Assembly (NCBI GenBank): GCA_903813345.2
Contig: CAIIXF020000001.1
Span: 55,259,885-55,323,884, forward strand
Source: Owenia fusiformis
Lineage: Eukaryota > Annelida > Polychaeta > Sabellida > Oweniidae
DNA: 64,000 nt
Direction: 5' to 3'
Shown: one piece after another, positions 1 through 13,800 of the stretch
Layout: each line of letters opens with the position of its first letter
How positions within the stretch are numbered: the first letter of the stretch is position 1
Position numbers and translations under genes: made by a program
The notes under the pieces: generated by a model
Told to the model about the DNA's origin: nothing
Database searches by the model: none
What the model saw: only the letters and a program-made list of their open reading frames with translations

Positions 1-265
1 GTAGCGTACCCTTGTCTCTCCTAGTCAAAATTTATGTTCATTTTTCGGACCCTCAAAAAACATACTTCTTTTCAAATAATCGCAACATTCTATACACCAA
101 ATTGAAGAAGAATTTCTTACCTTTTAGAAAATTCAAGACGCCATGTTCGTTCTACATTGGAGGGGATTCCTTTTTGACAAGAAAGGGGTCGGGGACGAGA
201 TCTCGTAGTAAATCGCGGAGAGCGAGATCTGCCGAATTTGAACGAGTTTTGGAAAAGAAATTTCT

Positions 266-1822
266 CTAAATAGAGCTTTGCACATAGGCTGGCTGGGCGA
301 GTGATGAGTATAAACTAGAGCTCTCAGTAGCTTCGCTAGTGTCTGTAATATCAGTATTTATGCTGCTTGCATTGCTCCTGTACCTTCTTTGGCTGTCAAT
401 AGACCCTAAGCTACCCTGACGTACCAACGGATTCCGTTTGTTATCCAAAGTAGGTTCCATATGGTCAGTAACATTTCCATATCTGGATCGATCATCAAAT
501 CTACGGTGTCTGTCGTCACGATGTTTGGCTGAATCGCTTCCACTGAAACTATCTTGTCTTGTGCAGCTTTGTCGTCGTCGCCTAGATCTTGTTGGCGAGT
601 CGTCAATCCTTGTGTGTGATGGCCTTCTGGAATCATGGTCCCTATTATAACTATGTAAATCCATTTGTCGTGTATCCGAATACCTTCTTTCCCTCTTTGA
701 GCTTTTGACCAATGGTTCTTTATCATTTTCCTTTTCCAAAGATGTTGATCGTGATTTACTCCAAGTAGCTGTCTTATAATCCTCTCGTTTTTCATCGGCG
801 TGTGTATGTTGAGTCTTATAATGTTTTTCACTAGAAGTATGTCGAGGTTTATGTGATTGTTTTTCGTAATATTCATGAGCTTCTGGTATTTCAACTTTAG
901 AGACCCGCCTTGCCCTTGATCTACTGCGTGCATCTTCTTTACTATATGGGCGAGGAGATCTGTCATTTAGGGGTCTCTCTGAAATTGATTGTTCTGATTG
1001 CCTTCTTGACAGCTGACCACGGTGATCAACTGGCGGGTGGCGTGGGGATAATGAGGAATTCCTTCGTCGATCCCTTTGAATATCGAAAAAGTCACTTGTT
1101 GAACGAGTGTCTAACGTAGCACTGCTATATGCCGAAGGACTGCTAGCTCTTCTGCGGGTAGGGTACGGTTGAGGCTGTGTTGATTCGATGACAGGAGGGC
1201 GAGCTGAATGCCTTCGAGGAGCATCGTGAGAACCTCTTTCCAGTTCATACCTTTCTTGATCTCTAGGGTCAACTCTATGTTGCCTTGGACTCACTGACAA
1301 TGGATAATATGGTGTGCTATCACTCTCTGGTAATCCATATTGTTCTACCAAGCTACGCCTTATGGCTTCATCACAACTATAGTCGTTGTCATCATATTCA
1401 TCAAAATCAAAGCATTTGTTAGAATCAGCATAGGACGGGGAGTATACCGACATTTTGAATTCCAGCTGATCACGTTGGCAGTAATCCTCAGCCATAAAAT
1501 TTTGGAGCATTTGATACTCTGGTGGATTGATCTTGGAAAGTCGATCCAGTCTTTCTTTTGCAGTCTCATGTCTTTCTTCGTTTTGTTTATATCTATACCG
1601 GTTGTCTATCCCGTTGCGCCTTTTTCTCTCACGATGATCTGATGATATATCATCATCAGTGAGGTGTTGTGTGTTAATGACGTCATGTGTATGGCGTCGA
1701 GTCAATTTTTTATCACTTCTGCTGCGTCCTCCTTGCATATCGAAAGCGCTCCCTTTTACAGATGAATATTCATCATCACTTTCACTCAGGGAATCATTAT
1801 CACTCAACAGACCATCAAGATT
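266..1822 (-). CDS. RIMS: RIM exon d: long Ser/Arg-rich linker
   Basis: The acceptor TTAATTTCAG lies at 1823-1824. In-frame coding starts at phase 0 (NLDGLLSDNDSLSESDDE) and stays open for about 518 codons. The product is low complexity and highly charged, rich in Ser, Arg, Asp and Tyr with many RRxS-type sites (e.g. SRRRRQS, RRASSPS). This fits the poorly conserved linker between the zinc finger and PDZ domain of RIMs. The frame closes at TAG (266-268). Donor-like sites occur before it: AAG|GTACAG with the exon ending at 384, and TTG|GTACGT ending at 425. The real exon may therefore end at one of these and continue to PDZ exons outside the window, while reading through to the TAG would give a short isoform. 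Confidence 0.75.
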   Translation of the reverse strand, partial: NLDGLLSDNDSLSESDDEYSSVKGSAFDMQGGRSRSDKKLTRRHTHDVINTQHLTDDDISSDHRERKRRNGIDNRYRYKQNEERHETAKERLDRLSKINPPEYQMLQNFMAEDYCQRDQLEFKMSVYSPSYADSNKCFDFDEYDDNDYSCDEAIRRSLVEQYGLPESDSTPYYPLSVSPRQHRVDPRDQERYELERGSHDAPRRHSARPPVIESTQPQPYPTRRRASSPSAYSSATLDTRSTSDFFDIQRDRRRNSSLSPRHPPVDHRGQLSRRQSEQSISERPLNDRSPRPYSKEDARSRSRARRVSKVEIPEAHEYYEKQSHKPRHTSSEKHYKTQHTHADEKREDYKTATWSKSRSTSLEKENDKEPLVKSSKRERRYSDTRQMDLHSYNRDHDSRRPSHTRIDDSPTRSRRRRQSCTRQDSFSGSDSAKHRDDRHRRFDDRSRYGNVTDHMEPTLDNKRNPLVRQGSLGSIDSQRRYRSNASSINTDITDTSEATESSSLYSSLAQPAYVQSSI

Positions 1823-4800
1823 CTGAAATTAATTGTACTATTGATTGACAAAAAACTAAGATATATAAATGATGTTGCGATCAGCGGGGTTCTAATAACG
1901 CGAGTCACTGTGAATGCTAAACTCACTTAATAAACTGTCATTATCAGTCACTCAACATAATGACTTAAGGCCCGGTCACACCGCCTAAACGTTGCTGGAG
2001 CGTTCCTTGAACGTTGAAAAAAATCATCAACGCTCGTAAACGTTCACCACCGTTTAACAAAAGTTGGCATCCGTTAAAGCAACGCTGTAAACGCTCGGCC
2101 AACGCGGATGTTTCTCGAGTGGCCATCCTAACGCTCCAAAAGTTTTGAGCTGCTCAAAATATTGCGAGCGTTGAAAAAGGGACAATTTTACGCCCTGGCA
2201 AAGTTTATCACCGCTCCACCAACGCCCAGTCAAAGTTTGGCACCGCTAGACGCAAGTTCGTGGACGCTTGAATCCGCTAGACCAACGCAGAAATCTTAAA
2301 CGCTGGACCACCGCTGCTTCGCCAGCGTTGCCTGGGCGGCGATTAAACGTTGCACAAACGTCGTTGGAGCGGTTGTTAGCGTTTTATCAGCGTACATGGG
2401 GTTGTTGGAACGGTCTCGGACGTTGTCGCAGCGTTCCATGGCGGCGATGAACTTTGCTTTGGCGTTGGTATAGAGGTGTCGGAGCGGGACCAGAATTTGG
2501 CTATAAATAAGTTGAGAAATGCACCACTGTGTAGAACACTGTGGAGACACTTGCGCATTTTACATTTGATATATATTCATGTCTGGCATTTCAATTTTTT
2601 GCATTGTAAATTCCTAAATTAAGCGCTCAAAGTTTGTGATTTTGGATTTCAAAAAGGTGAATTATGCGATTTTTGTTTTTCATTAAATGTTAACAAATAG
2701 ACATTTACTGAGACCTTTATTCAAATATAGTACCTAGTGTTTTCACGTCAAGCAATTCAATAAATTATCTGTGAATTTTCTGCGCAGCTTGTAAAATGTT
2801 GCACTCGTCATGGTATTATACAAAAAGTTGATGCGCGCACAGCAATGCAAAAATTTGTCATGCGTCATGATTATTACTTTGCTGTAAATGTTATTTGACA
2901 TTGTTAAAGCAATTTGAACGTAAATCGGTTCCAAGTAATGGAAATGCAACGATAAATTGTGATATGTTTGTTTGAAATGATATGAGAGATTATTAAAGAA
3001 AATTGTAATGTTATTCATTCTTAATGTCATATTACATTAATAGAAGCACTTTAGATTTAAAACATTTCTTCTTTAATCCTTGAAGGACTTTTGTTAAAGT
3101 TACAAATTCCAATAAAGGTCTTTACTCTTAAACACAATTACCACTTGAAATAATTTCCCAGTAGTCAAACGCGATATGCTGCTAAACCAACGCTGCTGCT
3201 ATTTATACCCCCGCCGAGGAAACGCTCTCATGCGCAGAACGCCGCTATACCAACGCTCGCATTACCGCTAAACAAACGCTAGCTACCGTTCGCAACCGCT
3301 TAACCAACGCTAAAGCAACGCCGGCTTCAGCGGTGCACCGCTAAGCCAACGCCCGTGTTTTTGTTTTTTTCCCCATTTTGTGCGCGTTGACGAGCGTTGA
3401 TGAATTTTTTCAACGTTCAAGGAACGCTCCAGCAACGTCCGGGCGGTGTGACCGGGCCTTTATATATGTTCATAATGTTATGCACTTTACGGTTTGCCGA
3501 AAATAAATACTGCATGCATTGCTTTTAGATGTACTATCACACGTCTTATAATGTTCGACGTTATTTTACCGTGTACTTCTGGCTGCTGTAATTGGATAGT
3601 GAGTATATGTTAAGGAATTTGCATAAACTTGCTGCCAATGTAATGAATAATTGTTAGTGGAGACGTTCATTGTCCCGCGAGACAATCTATATTCAAAACA
3701 GATATAGGAATGGTGTTCTTTTGACAAAACGTCTTGCTCGTGTCATATTGGTAAAGCTTCTTCAGTAATATATGGTCAGGTCGAGCATCATTGTTATCAG
3801 CGTATTGCTTTCTATCAGAGACACGATCGCCAGAATTAAATCAGGATACAAATCATTGAAGTCGGAAAATGAGTATGAAATGGCCGTAATAGAGTCTAAG
3901 TAGCTAATGTCAACGACTCAACATACGTGCAATTGATCAGCAAAGATGATACACCATATTTATGGACATAACTATGGCAACAATAATACTTAGGCAAAGG
4001 TAAAAACCAGCTAGAAGCCCGTTGCGATAATTTAACACCTCTGTCCCCCATTTGGACCATTTGTCTAATTTTAGAGCCACAGTAGGCCAATAGCGCTTGT
4101 TATGTACACTCACTGCAATATATTTTGACTACGATTTGGACTGCGTATCAAATGCTTCTCTCAATTTTCATTAGCAAATTCCTAAATTACCAACACTACA
4201 CTTCACTTCCATTCACAAAATATGTTTTAAATCTTGATGTACTTCAAATTTTCAGAAGCACTATTTTCTCGATTTTTTAGTATTGAATTATAGGTTTTTG
4301 AAACAATATACGTATTTTATATTGGTATACATATCGTAATATTGGCACAAATTTCCTGAATAGAAACTACAAATCGTGAGTTGGAGAAAAATTATATGTG
4401 TTTGTCCATAAACTAATGAAAGAAAAGAAAATTCAAAGTTGATAAACATTTTTTGTATCCACATTTCTGCATGTAATTTTAAAAGTATATTTCTCTTTGA
4501 CTGAAGTTTTGAATATTTAAAGTCATTAAACAAAATGTCACTTATTAATTATAGTCACTTTTAATGAACTAGGATCTGTGCATTCCTTGAAATAAGGTGA
4601 GAGCTTTTGAGATTTTGAAGGCTTGACGGTGATCACTGGTCCCCACCGGTTACAAAGACGTTAAATCTTTATAACAAAATGGATGAAAATTTTATTTCAC
4701 CAAGGAGGAGGTCGATTTGAATCCAAATATTTTACCCGTATGTCAATATTATGCTAACATCCGGCTACTGATAAGTGAATCAGTAACAAGTTTTTCCAGA

Positions 4801-7800
4801 GACATATACAACATTTTGTCTCTGATATTTCCAAGGGCTCTAATAATCGAGTGAGAATAACGTCTTGGTTGCTGAAGTGAGGAATATCTTATTCAATTAT
4901 TGGAGCTGCTAGAAACATATGCTCGTTCCTGACTAGCTTTTCAGTAACAAAATTCACTATTAACATATGGGTAAAATACCCCCTTCTAAACGATGAAAAG
5001 AACCTCCGGCGGAAGTTCATCCATTTTTTTATGAAGACGTTACATTATTATAACCAGATGGGCCAGTGACGATTGACTTTAAATTCGACAAGTTGTCAGC
5101 TCTTTCTGACTCGCCTTTTAATCAGAGATACGTAAGCAAATATTTGCATAGACCTACTTTAATATGCAGAGTTTTATAAAATGGTATAGTATCTCCAGAA
5201 TCCAGAATTGTGCATGTTATTCCTTGTTCTCATTTCGTTGTATTGCAAAACACCCTTAGATCAAAGTAAGATGCCCCATGTGTGAGAGGTTCATGTATCG
5301 ATTATTTGAGATTAATTTATACTTTATTATGTTGGATATTACACAACTAATTTTGCTAGCATGGATAACCGGTAATATTTTACGTTTTTACCTTTTCGTT
5401 CAATGCGCTTATTCTAAAGTCTAATTTGAGTCTGATAATTTCAGCTTTCACTTAGGGTGGAGGTAGTTCTCAATATGGCCGAAACAGGAACCATATGTTT
5501 TTGGTATACTATGTCCATCAATATGTTTGTCTTAAGATTTGACCAAACTCAATTTTGTTTCACCACTCACTTGTATGACCAAGCTTACAATAGTAATAGA
5601 AGTAGAAACGCTAACATATTGAAATATGAATTTTAGCCCTCTGAAAATATGACAGGAGGAATAGATAAAAGAAATACTTTGGAAAAACTATATGGACATT
5701 TTCTAACAGGAACACTAAACGTATTGAAATGGGGAATTCCTGTACTCAGAAAATATGACCGAAAAAATAGAGGGGAAAATATTTTGGAAATCCATATTTT
5801 CCCCCTAATTTAGACTCCGAAAACAAAGAACCGGAGCTTTAATATTTCAAATTTTTCCTAAAATTGTAAAAACATATATATTATAATATATATAATATTT
5901 ACAATTTTAGAAAAAAGGTGTATGTTTATATGTCCCTCTAAAATGTGAAAGTTGCATGAAGAAAAATGCAAGAGAACAAAGGTTACAACAAAAAAATTAG
6001 CAACATTTATTGAACGCCCATAAAAACGATTTTGAAAAAGTGCACTTTTCCAACTTTTGGCCACGAAAGAATATCTCAAAATCTTCATTCGAAACTTTTA
6101 CTCAAACCTTAGTTTTTAATGTCCTTTAGTATTTACAATAATGCTATTCCATAAACACATATGGAATAAAGAAGTGGCTTGTCAGGAAGATTTTCAATTC
6201 AGTCTCTCTCCCACATTCCTAAAATTCCTTTTGAACTTAGCCTGAGTCCGATCAACATTCAAAGTATAATTTCCAAAAGGTACAAATGTTTACTCAAAAG
6301 TTGGAATTTATATCGATGATCCTGACGTCTCGTAAAATATTCAAGGACTGGTTATCATTTCACTGAGGTGTTGTTTCAAACTTTGCACAAATGCGTAGCA
6401 TGAGTGCAAAGTTTAGGAAATAACACCTGCGTGGAATGAATCATCCACAATGAATTGAATCCAGGGCTAAATTCATTTTACACATTGTAAAATATTTTAA
6501 AGGGTACCGCTAAAATAAAAGTAAATATTTTCAAGACTTTCTGCAGGGGTCAAGTTGTGAACATATCAATTTCTCTTTCTAGATTGCTGTTCAGAATTGT
6601 GTCTATTTTCCCTCTTAATTGAATATTAACTTTCATTTCCTCATAGTTTCAAATTCAGATTCATTCAATTCGAGCGAATTCATTCGTAAACAGAACTAAT
6701 TTTCCTACTTTGAATTGCGATTCCTCCATTTTTGTGCATCCGTTTGCTTTTTGGTTGAAATACAAAAGGTGAGGGAGTGACTAAACGACCAACTTGAAAC
6801 TATGAAATTGATGTAATCTAAAGATGACCTTGGGTGCCTAGTATTATCAATGAAATTGTACGAAATGCTGTGTTCTGATTAGCTGGAATTTGAACATCTT
6901 GCCAAACGCTTAAATTCTATCAAACTTATGATGCTACTGACACACGTTTGTGCAATATCGCAAAGATTCTGCCTACAACTAGTAAAATCATTGGAAAATA
7001 AAATTCATGCCTCTGAACCTGCGCCATTTTGTTACCAAAACGGATCTGTTTTTGAAACCAGTTTGAAGAGTTCACGCACAGTGTTTCGATGAGATACCCT
7101 GGATTCTATATGTCTCTAATTCCAAGTTCACCAGGGAATCAGGTGATTACAGGTAGAAAAACAACAATAAAGGCCATAAAAAGGGCAATAATTTATTGGA
7201 ACATTAATCTGTATACATCGTATACACCCACTAAAAACCCACTATAAACCACTATTGCTATACAGAGTGACAAAGATTGACGTTTGGGCCTCTAAAGGAT
7301 AAGCCGACAAGTTAATTAACCTATAGTAGTTGACGACAGTGTGCGCAATAATATCCATAGAGTCTGTGGGAGCACTTGGGGGATCTGAGATTTGTTCAGA
7401 ATGCTAATATCAACAATCTAAGATTTGAAATTAATTTTTACAATATGAAAGTCGGGAAATTCATTACGGAACTGTTAATTCAAGGTGATATTCAACTCGA
7501 AATGCGTGATAGCCTATGAATTATGATGGGTTCTGAGAATGGAACATATCGGAAGTTAAATTTGAAACTTGTTTGGTAGGCCCAGAATCTAGGCCAATAT
7601 TTTTTTGACCTACATTGTACATGTAATCATATGAAGAAGGAGGTTCGAGTTCTGGAGGTCTTTGTTCGGAGGACGTCATTTAACATCCAGCCAAGAATTC
7701 GTACGAAAATGTTACACTTTTTACTCAAAACTCTACTCGACCCGAAAGCTGCCTCAGTCATTCGAACGTCCTAGCCTATGTTAAAGGTCAGTTTCCAAGA

Positions 7801-10800
7801 ATGGTCGAGTATCCCATCGGCTCTCTTCGATATGATATGTTGACATTGATTTTTGTCGATATTCACTTAATTTGGAAGTCAAAGGCTGCAAATGATTTTA
7901 TACTGAATTTTATTTTGTACTAATGTTTAAGGCGCATGCGCAAACTTGATTACTAGAATTGATTGGTTGATAGCTATCCCGAACATGTGCAGGCTGGCGA
8001 GTGTCGCTTCAAAAAATTGAAGTGAGCATTACTGGCTCTTGAACAAATTACGAAACTGGCAATCTTTTGCAAGATTTGTTTAGCGTGGCTAAGTAAATAT
8101 AAACAACGTCATGATCACTCAAAGTAGACTAGGTAAGAAATTTAGAACATATATTAATTTATCTTAGAAATGAGGTGCACAACTGCACTTTTTGGGAAGG
8201 AAAAACGAGGCTAGTCATCTTTAACATGTCATGTTCCAATAAAGATTATCCAGTTCACTCGATTATCATTTGAATTTTCGTTTTTGTCAACGTCTAAACA
8301 CCACATCACGTTGAAAAGTAGAATGATAAAAACCATTAAACGACTACTGAATTCCTCAAATTACATAACACCAAACAAAATAAAAACCGTATCATTCATA
8401 AGGATCTCTGCCTAAAATTGGTCTTGTAACAACCTTTTGTGACCCTCCCCCTAAAAATACCCAAGACTCAAACAGCTTATTCATAGCATTTCTGTACATA
8501 CAAAGAATGCTTATCAAAACGACCTCCTCCATCCTACATTCATCCGCAATATACAATTATGCTTGAACGTCTGTGACCATTCTTGAAACGATACTTCTAT
8601 CGATCTTGATTTAAAAACCTGTATTTTTACGGCGCTTTATGTTGAAATATTAATAGTATCAGTTGCTCTGGTAATTGGTCCGAACAGTATGTTACATGGA
8701 GCTTTCGTTGTCAGGAATGCGACCGCGAGTTGAAATTACTTACACGCATTCCAATGACAAACGAGACTGGAATATTTATTAGAGGGTTCATCATCATAAA
8801 CAGCGTTAATGACACAGTAAACCTCAACATGATAACTACCCAAGTAGCAGTTACTTGTGAAGTCGGATTAATAGCTGTTAACTCCATAAAAATGTTATTA
8901 ATACGTATACATCCATAGTTCTAATGACGTTCGTGATGATGTAACAGACATACCACTTACCTCTAATTCTGTATCGCTAGATGAGATAAGTTTACGTCTG
9001 AAAGAACGGTTTTCTAAGACCTTCTTCGAATCACGTCCATAGAACCATATCCCTGATTTGCAAACAATCTCCCGTTTCAGATTGCAGAGATTACACCTCC
9101 ATTTCCCTTTGCGAACCTTAATATAACGAAGTGATCCACGTAATAATATCTAATGGCAAGACATATTTTATAGCGCTATGAATCAAATAGGTATATAACG
9201 GATTATCCTGTGTACACCATGCAGTATTAACAATTAGTGAGTAAGCCTTAAGCCATCTCGCGTCACCCTTTTATCTCAAATAATCTCAAAACGTCAACAT
9301 GACGTGTTACATATTATTCTAAAATATAGCACTACTGATCAGGGAGACATACTACAGAGCTTGTAAATCCAACCCTGGTTCACTATATACAACGGAGAAA
9401 TTATTAATTATCAATTGTGCAGATGATGATGTGCAGATGCGCTTTTGTTCTCCTCCAGGCATGCATCTTCAGGGTTCACGGCATGGTTGTTGATACACCC
9501 ACATCCTTGAACTTTATATACTACTATCTGTTAATATATATATACCTTTTTCTTTTTAGGGTCGTATCTTGGGTTTGAACACGCGCCACATTTATTACAG
9601 ACTCGTCTTTGACACGCGTAGCAAGCTCGCCCAATCCCATTGGTAAAACGTGTTTTGAAGCAAAGTCTACACAAGCGCAAATCTGCCTGACGTAGGACGC
9701 TAGTGTTCGCCGCTTGCTGTTTCACGCGGTGTTCGTACTGTGCCAACTCCCTCTGAAGACATCTGAACAAAACAAATCACAATATGATCGCAATTCATTA
9801 ATGCATGTTTTTCACTGAATCATCTTTCCGATCCTACAAATTAACTCCAGAGTATCGTGATAAATTATTGTACGAAACTTCCAGTGGGAACTTCTAGCTA
9901 ATGACACAAAGAATAAGATTTAAGTCACTTAAGCGCACATATTACTCGTATGTTTTCCTGTAATAATAGACCAAAGCATCGACTATTAAATAATGAGCGA
10001 GGCATTACGCCGTCGCCATATACAGAACGATTATTTTGCACGACTCGTCGATGCTGAATTCCTGTCATGTCGCATATTTCAATGCATTGGAATTCCCATA
10101 AAATCCGACATTGAGCTATTCATGAAAGAAAGTTCATTCCATCTGTTGTGTCTGTAACGTGCTAGATAAGTGATATTTATTAATTAAAGGAGTAATTGAT
10201 GTATTTGAGACATTAATTCGTTTATCAGCAATGACCCAACTCTAATATTTTTCAAAAGAAGGTGTCGAGGCAATCTGTGTTGTAAAAATGTCTCTTTTAA
10301 CATTGTTATTGATATATTATTCCTGTGGATAGCAATACAGATGTATGGATAATTCCAATAGGGTGATACTTAAATACTGTCTAGGGGTTATGATGGTCTG
10401 TGTTCTATCCTATACCTAGATTCATCAGGTAACTCAAATTCTAGACAATTATCAAGGTATAATAAATTACAAAAAAACTTTGCATTTTGCATATGGATTG
10501 ATGCCCCCACCACCCCGAGAGATCATTCCCCTCAAGTGAACCTAATACTAAGTCCCCATCAGGTTATTATTAATCATGTAAAGCGATACTACACCATGTA
10601 AATGTATCCTGACATTGCATAGTTGAGTCACTTATCATATATATGGAAACAATATCAGCCTCCTTGCAATGGAGTGATATAAGTCCCTGCTCAATAAAAG
10701 GACATTTTCAAACTCAAAACTCACATTTAATCGATCACCAGTCCGGTAGTCACAACTCTGGCAAATAAGAATCTACATGTATGAAAGCATATAGCATACG

Positions 10801-13800
10801 CTCTGCAATGGAGTGACTGTAATCTGTAAACATCTTTGTTGAATAATCACAGTTCAGTTAATCACTTAATCACTGATAATCTAAATAATAATAGTTCAAC
10901 TTATAAACTGAATAATCCCAGTTCAAGTGATAAACTGAATAATCATAGTTCAACTCATGAACTGAATAATCATAGTTCAGCTTATAAACTGAATAATCAC
11001 AGTTCAACTTATAAACTGAATAATCCCAGTTCAGCTTATGAACTGAATAATCACATTTCAACATATGAACTGAATAATCACAGCTCAACTTATGAACTGA
11101 ATAATCACATTTCAACATTTGAACTGAATAATCACAGTTCAACGTATGAACTGAATAATCACAGTTCAACTTATGAACTGAATAATCACATTTCAACATA
11201 TGAACTGAATAATCACAGTTCAACATGTGAATTGAATAATCACATTTAACCATATGTCGAACTGAATAATCACAGTTCAAATTATAAACTGAATAATCAC
11301 AGTTAAACCGATAAACTGAATAACCAAAGTTCAAATTATGAACTAAATAATCACATTTCAACTTATGAACTGAATAATCACAGTTCAACTTATGAACTGA
11401 ATGATCACAGTTCAACTTATGAACTGAATAATCAAAGTTCAACTTATGAACTGAATAATCACATTTCAACTGATGAACTGAATAATCCCAGTTCAACTTA
11501 TAAACTGAATAATCCCAGTTCAACTGATAAACTGAATAATCATAGTTCAACTTATAAACTGAATGATCACAGTTCAACTTATAAACTGAATAATCACAGT
11601 TAAACTTATCAACTGAATAATCACAGTTAAACTGATAAACTGAATAATCACAGTTCAACTGATAAACTGAATAATCCCAGTTCAACTTATAAACTGAATG
11701 ATCACAGCTCAACTTATAAACTGAATAATCACAGTTAAACTTATCAACTGAATAATCACAGTTCAACTGATAAACTGAATAATTATAGTTCAACTTATAA
11801 ACCGAATAATCACATTTCAACTTATGAACTGAATAAACACAGTTCAGCTTAAGAACTGAATAATCCCAGTTCAACTTATGAACTGAATAATCACAGTTCA
11901 AATGATAAACTTGAATAATCACATTTCAACTGATAAACTGAATAATCACATTTCAATATATGAACTGAATAACCACAGTTCAACTTATGAACTGAATAAA
12001 CACAGTTCAGCTTATGAACTGAATAATCAAAGTTCAACTTATGAACTGAATAATCACAGTACAACAGATAAACTGAATAATCACATTTCAACATATGAAC
12101 TGAATAATCACAGCTCAACTTATGAGCTGAATAAACACAGTTCATCTTATGAACTGAACAATCAAAGTTCAACATATGAACTGAATAATCACAGTTCAAC
12201 TGATAAACTGAATAATCATAGTTCAACTTATAAACTGAATAATCACAGTTCAACGTGTAAACTGAATATATACAGTTCAACTTATGAACTGAATAATCAC
12301 ATTTTAACTTATAAACCGAAAATCACATTTCACTTATGAACTGAATAACCACATTTCAACTTATGAACTGAATAATCACATTACAACTTATAAACCGAAT
12401 AATCACATTTCAACTTATAAACCAAATAATCACATTTCAACTTATAAACCGAATAATCACATTTCAACTTATGAACTAAATAATCACATTTCAACTTATG
12501 AACCGAATAATCACATTTCAACTTATGAAGTGAATAATCACAGTCAACATATAAACTGAATAATCACAACTTAACTTATAAACTGAATAATCATAGTTCA
12601 ACTTATGAACTGAATAATCACCGTTCAATTTATAAACTGTATAATCAAAGTTCAACTTATGAACTGAATAATCATAGTTCAACTTATGAAGTAAATAATC
12701 ACATTTCAACATATGAACTGAATAATCCCAGTTAAGCTTATGAACTGAATAATCATAGTTAAGCTTATGAACTGAATAATCATAGTTCAACTTATAAACT
12801 GAATAATCCCAGTTCAACTGATAAACTGAATATTCATAGTTCAACTTTTAAACTGAATAATCCCAGTTCAACTGATAAACTGAATAATCATAGTTCAACT
12901 TATGAACTGAATAAACATAGTTCAGATTATGAACTGAAGAATCATAGTTCAACTTATAAACTGAATAATCCCAGTTCAAATGATAAACTGAATATTCATA
13001 GTTCAACTTTTAAACTGAATAATCCCAGTTCAACTGATAGACTGAATAATCATAGTTCAACTTATGAACTGAATAAACATAGTTCAGCTTATGAACTGAA
13101 TAATTACTGTTCAACTTATGAACTGAATGATCACAGTTCAACTTATGAACTGAATAATCCCAGTTCAACTGATAAACTTAATAATCATAGTTCAACTTAT
13201 AAACTGAATAATCACAGTTCAACTTATGAACTGAATAATCACATTTCAACTGATGAACTGAATAATCCCAGTTCAACTTATAAACTGAATAATCCCAGTT
13301 CAACTGATAAACTAAATAATCATAGTTCAACTTATAAACTGAATAATCCCAGTTCAACTGATAAACTGAATAATCAAAGTTCAACTTATGAACTGAATAA
13401 TCACAGTGCAACTTATGAACTGAATGATCACAGTTCAACTTTTGAACTGAATAATCCCAGTTCAACTGATAAACTGAATTATCATAATTCAACTTATAAA
13501 CTGAATAATCCAAGTTCAACTTTTAAACTGAATAATCCCAGTTCAACTGATAAACTGAATAATCACAGTTCAACTGATAAACTTAATAATCAAAGTTCAA
13601 CTTATAAACTGAATAATCCCAGTTAAACTGATAAACTGAATTTTCATAGTTCAACTTATAAACTGAATAATCCCAGTTCAACTGATAGACTGAATAATCA
13701 TAGTTCAACTTATGAACTGAATAATCATAGTTCAAATTATGAACTGAATAATCACAGTTCAACTTATGAACTGAATAATCCCAGTTCAACTTATAAACTG

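Larger units (their letters stand above)
1823..8960 (-). other. RIM intron with transposon-derived inserts
   Basis: A 7.1 kb intron between RIM exons c and d. It holds a 1.5 kb Harbinger-like element (1968-3459), a small inverted-repeat element (4634-5068) and two short palindromes (5854-5913, 6366-6428). The rest is AT-rich sequence in which I see no coding potential. ORFs at 2268-2558, 2743-3030, 3896-4090, 4288-4533, 5858-6088 and 8730-8918 have no recognisable domains. Confidence 0.6.

Noticed and set aside
12-269. Plus-strand ORF ending in a Ser/Arg-rich peptide
   Set aside because: It is antisense to the RIM gene's downstream side and shows no start context, domain or splice support.
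406-966. 186-codon minus-strand ORF overlapping the RIM linker exon
   Set aside because: It is in another frame of the same strand as the better-supported 266-1822 exon and has no family features.
2268-2558. ORFs on both strands within the motif-rich element
   Set aside because: They run through the AACGCT motif array of the Harbinger-like element.
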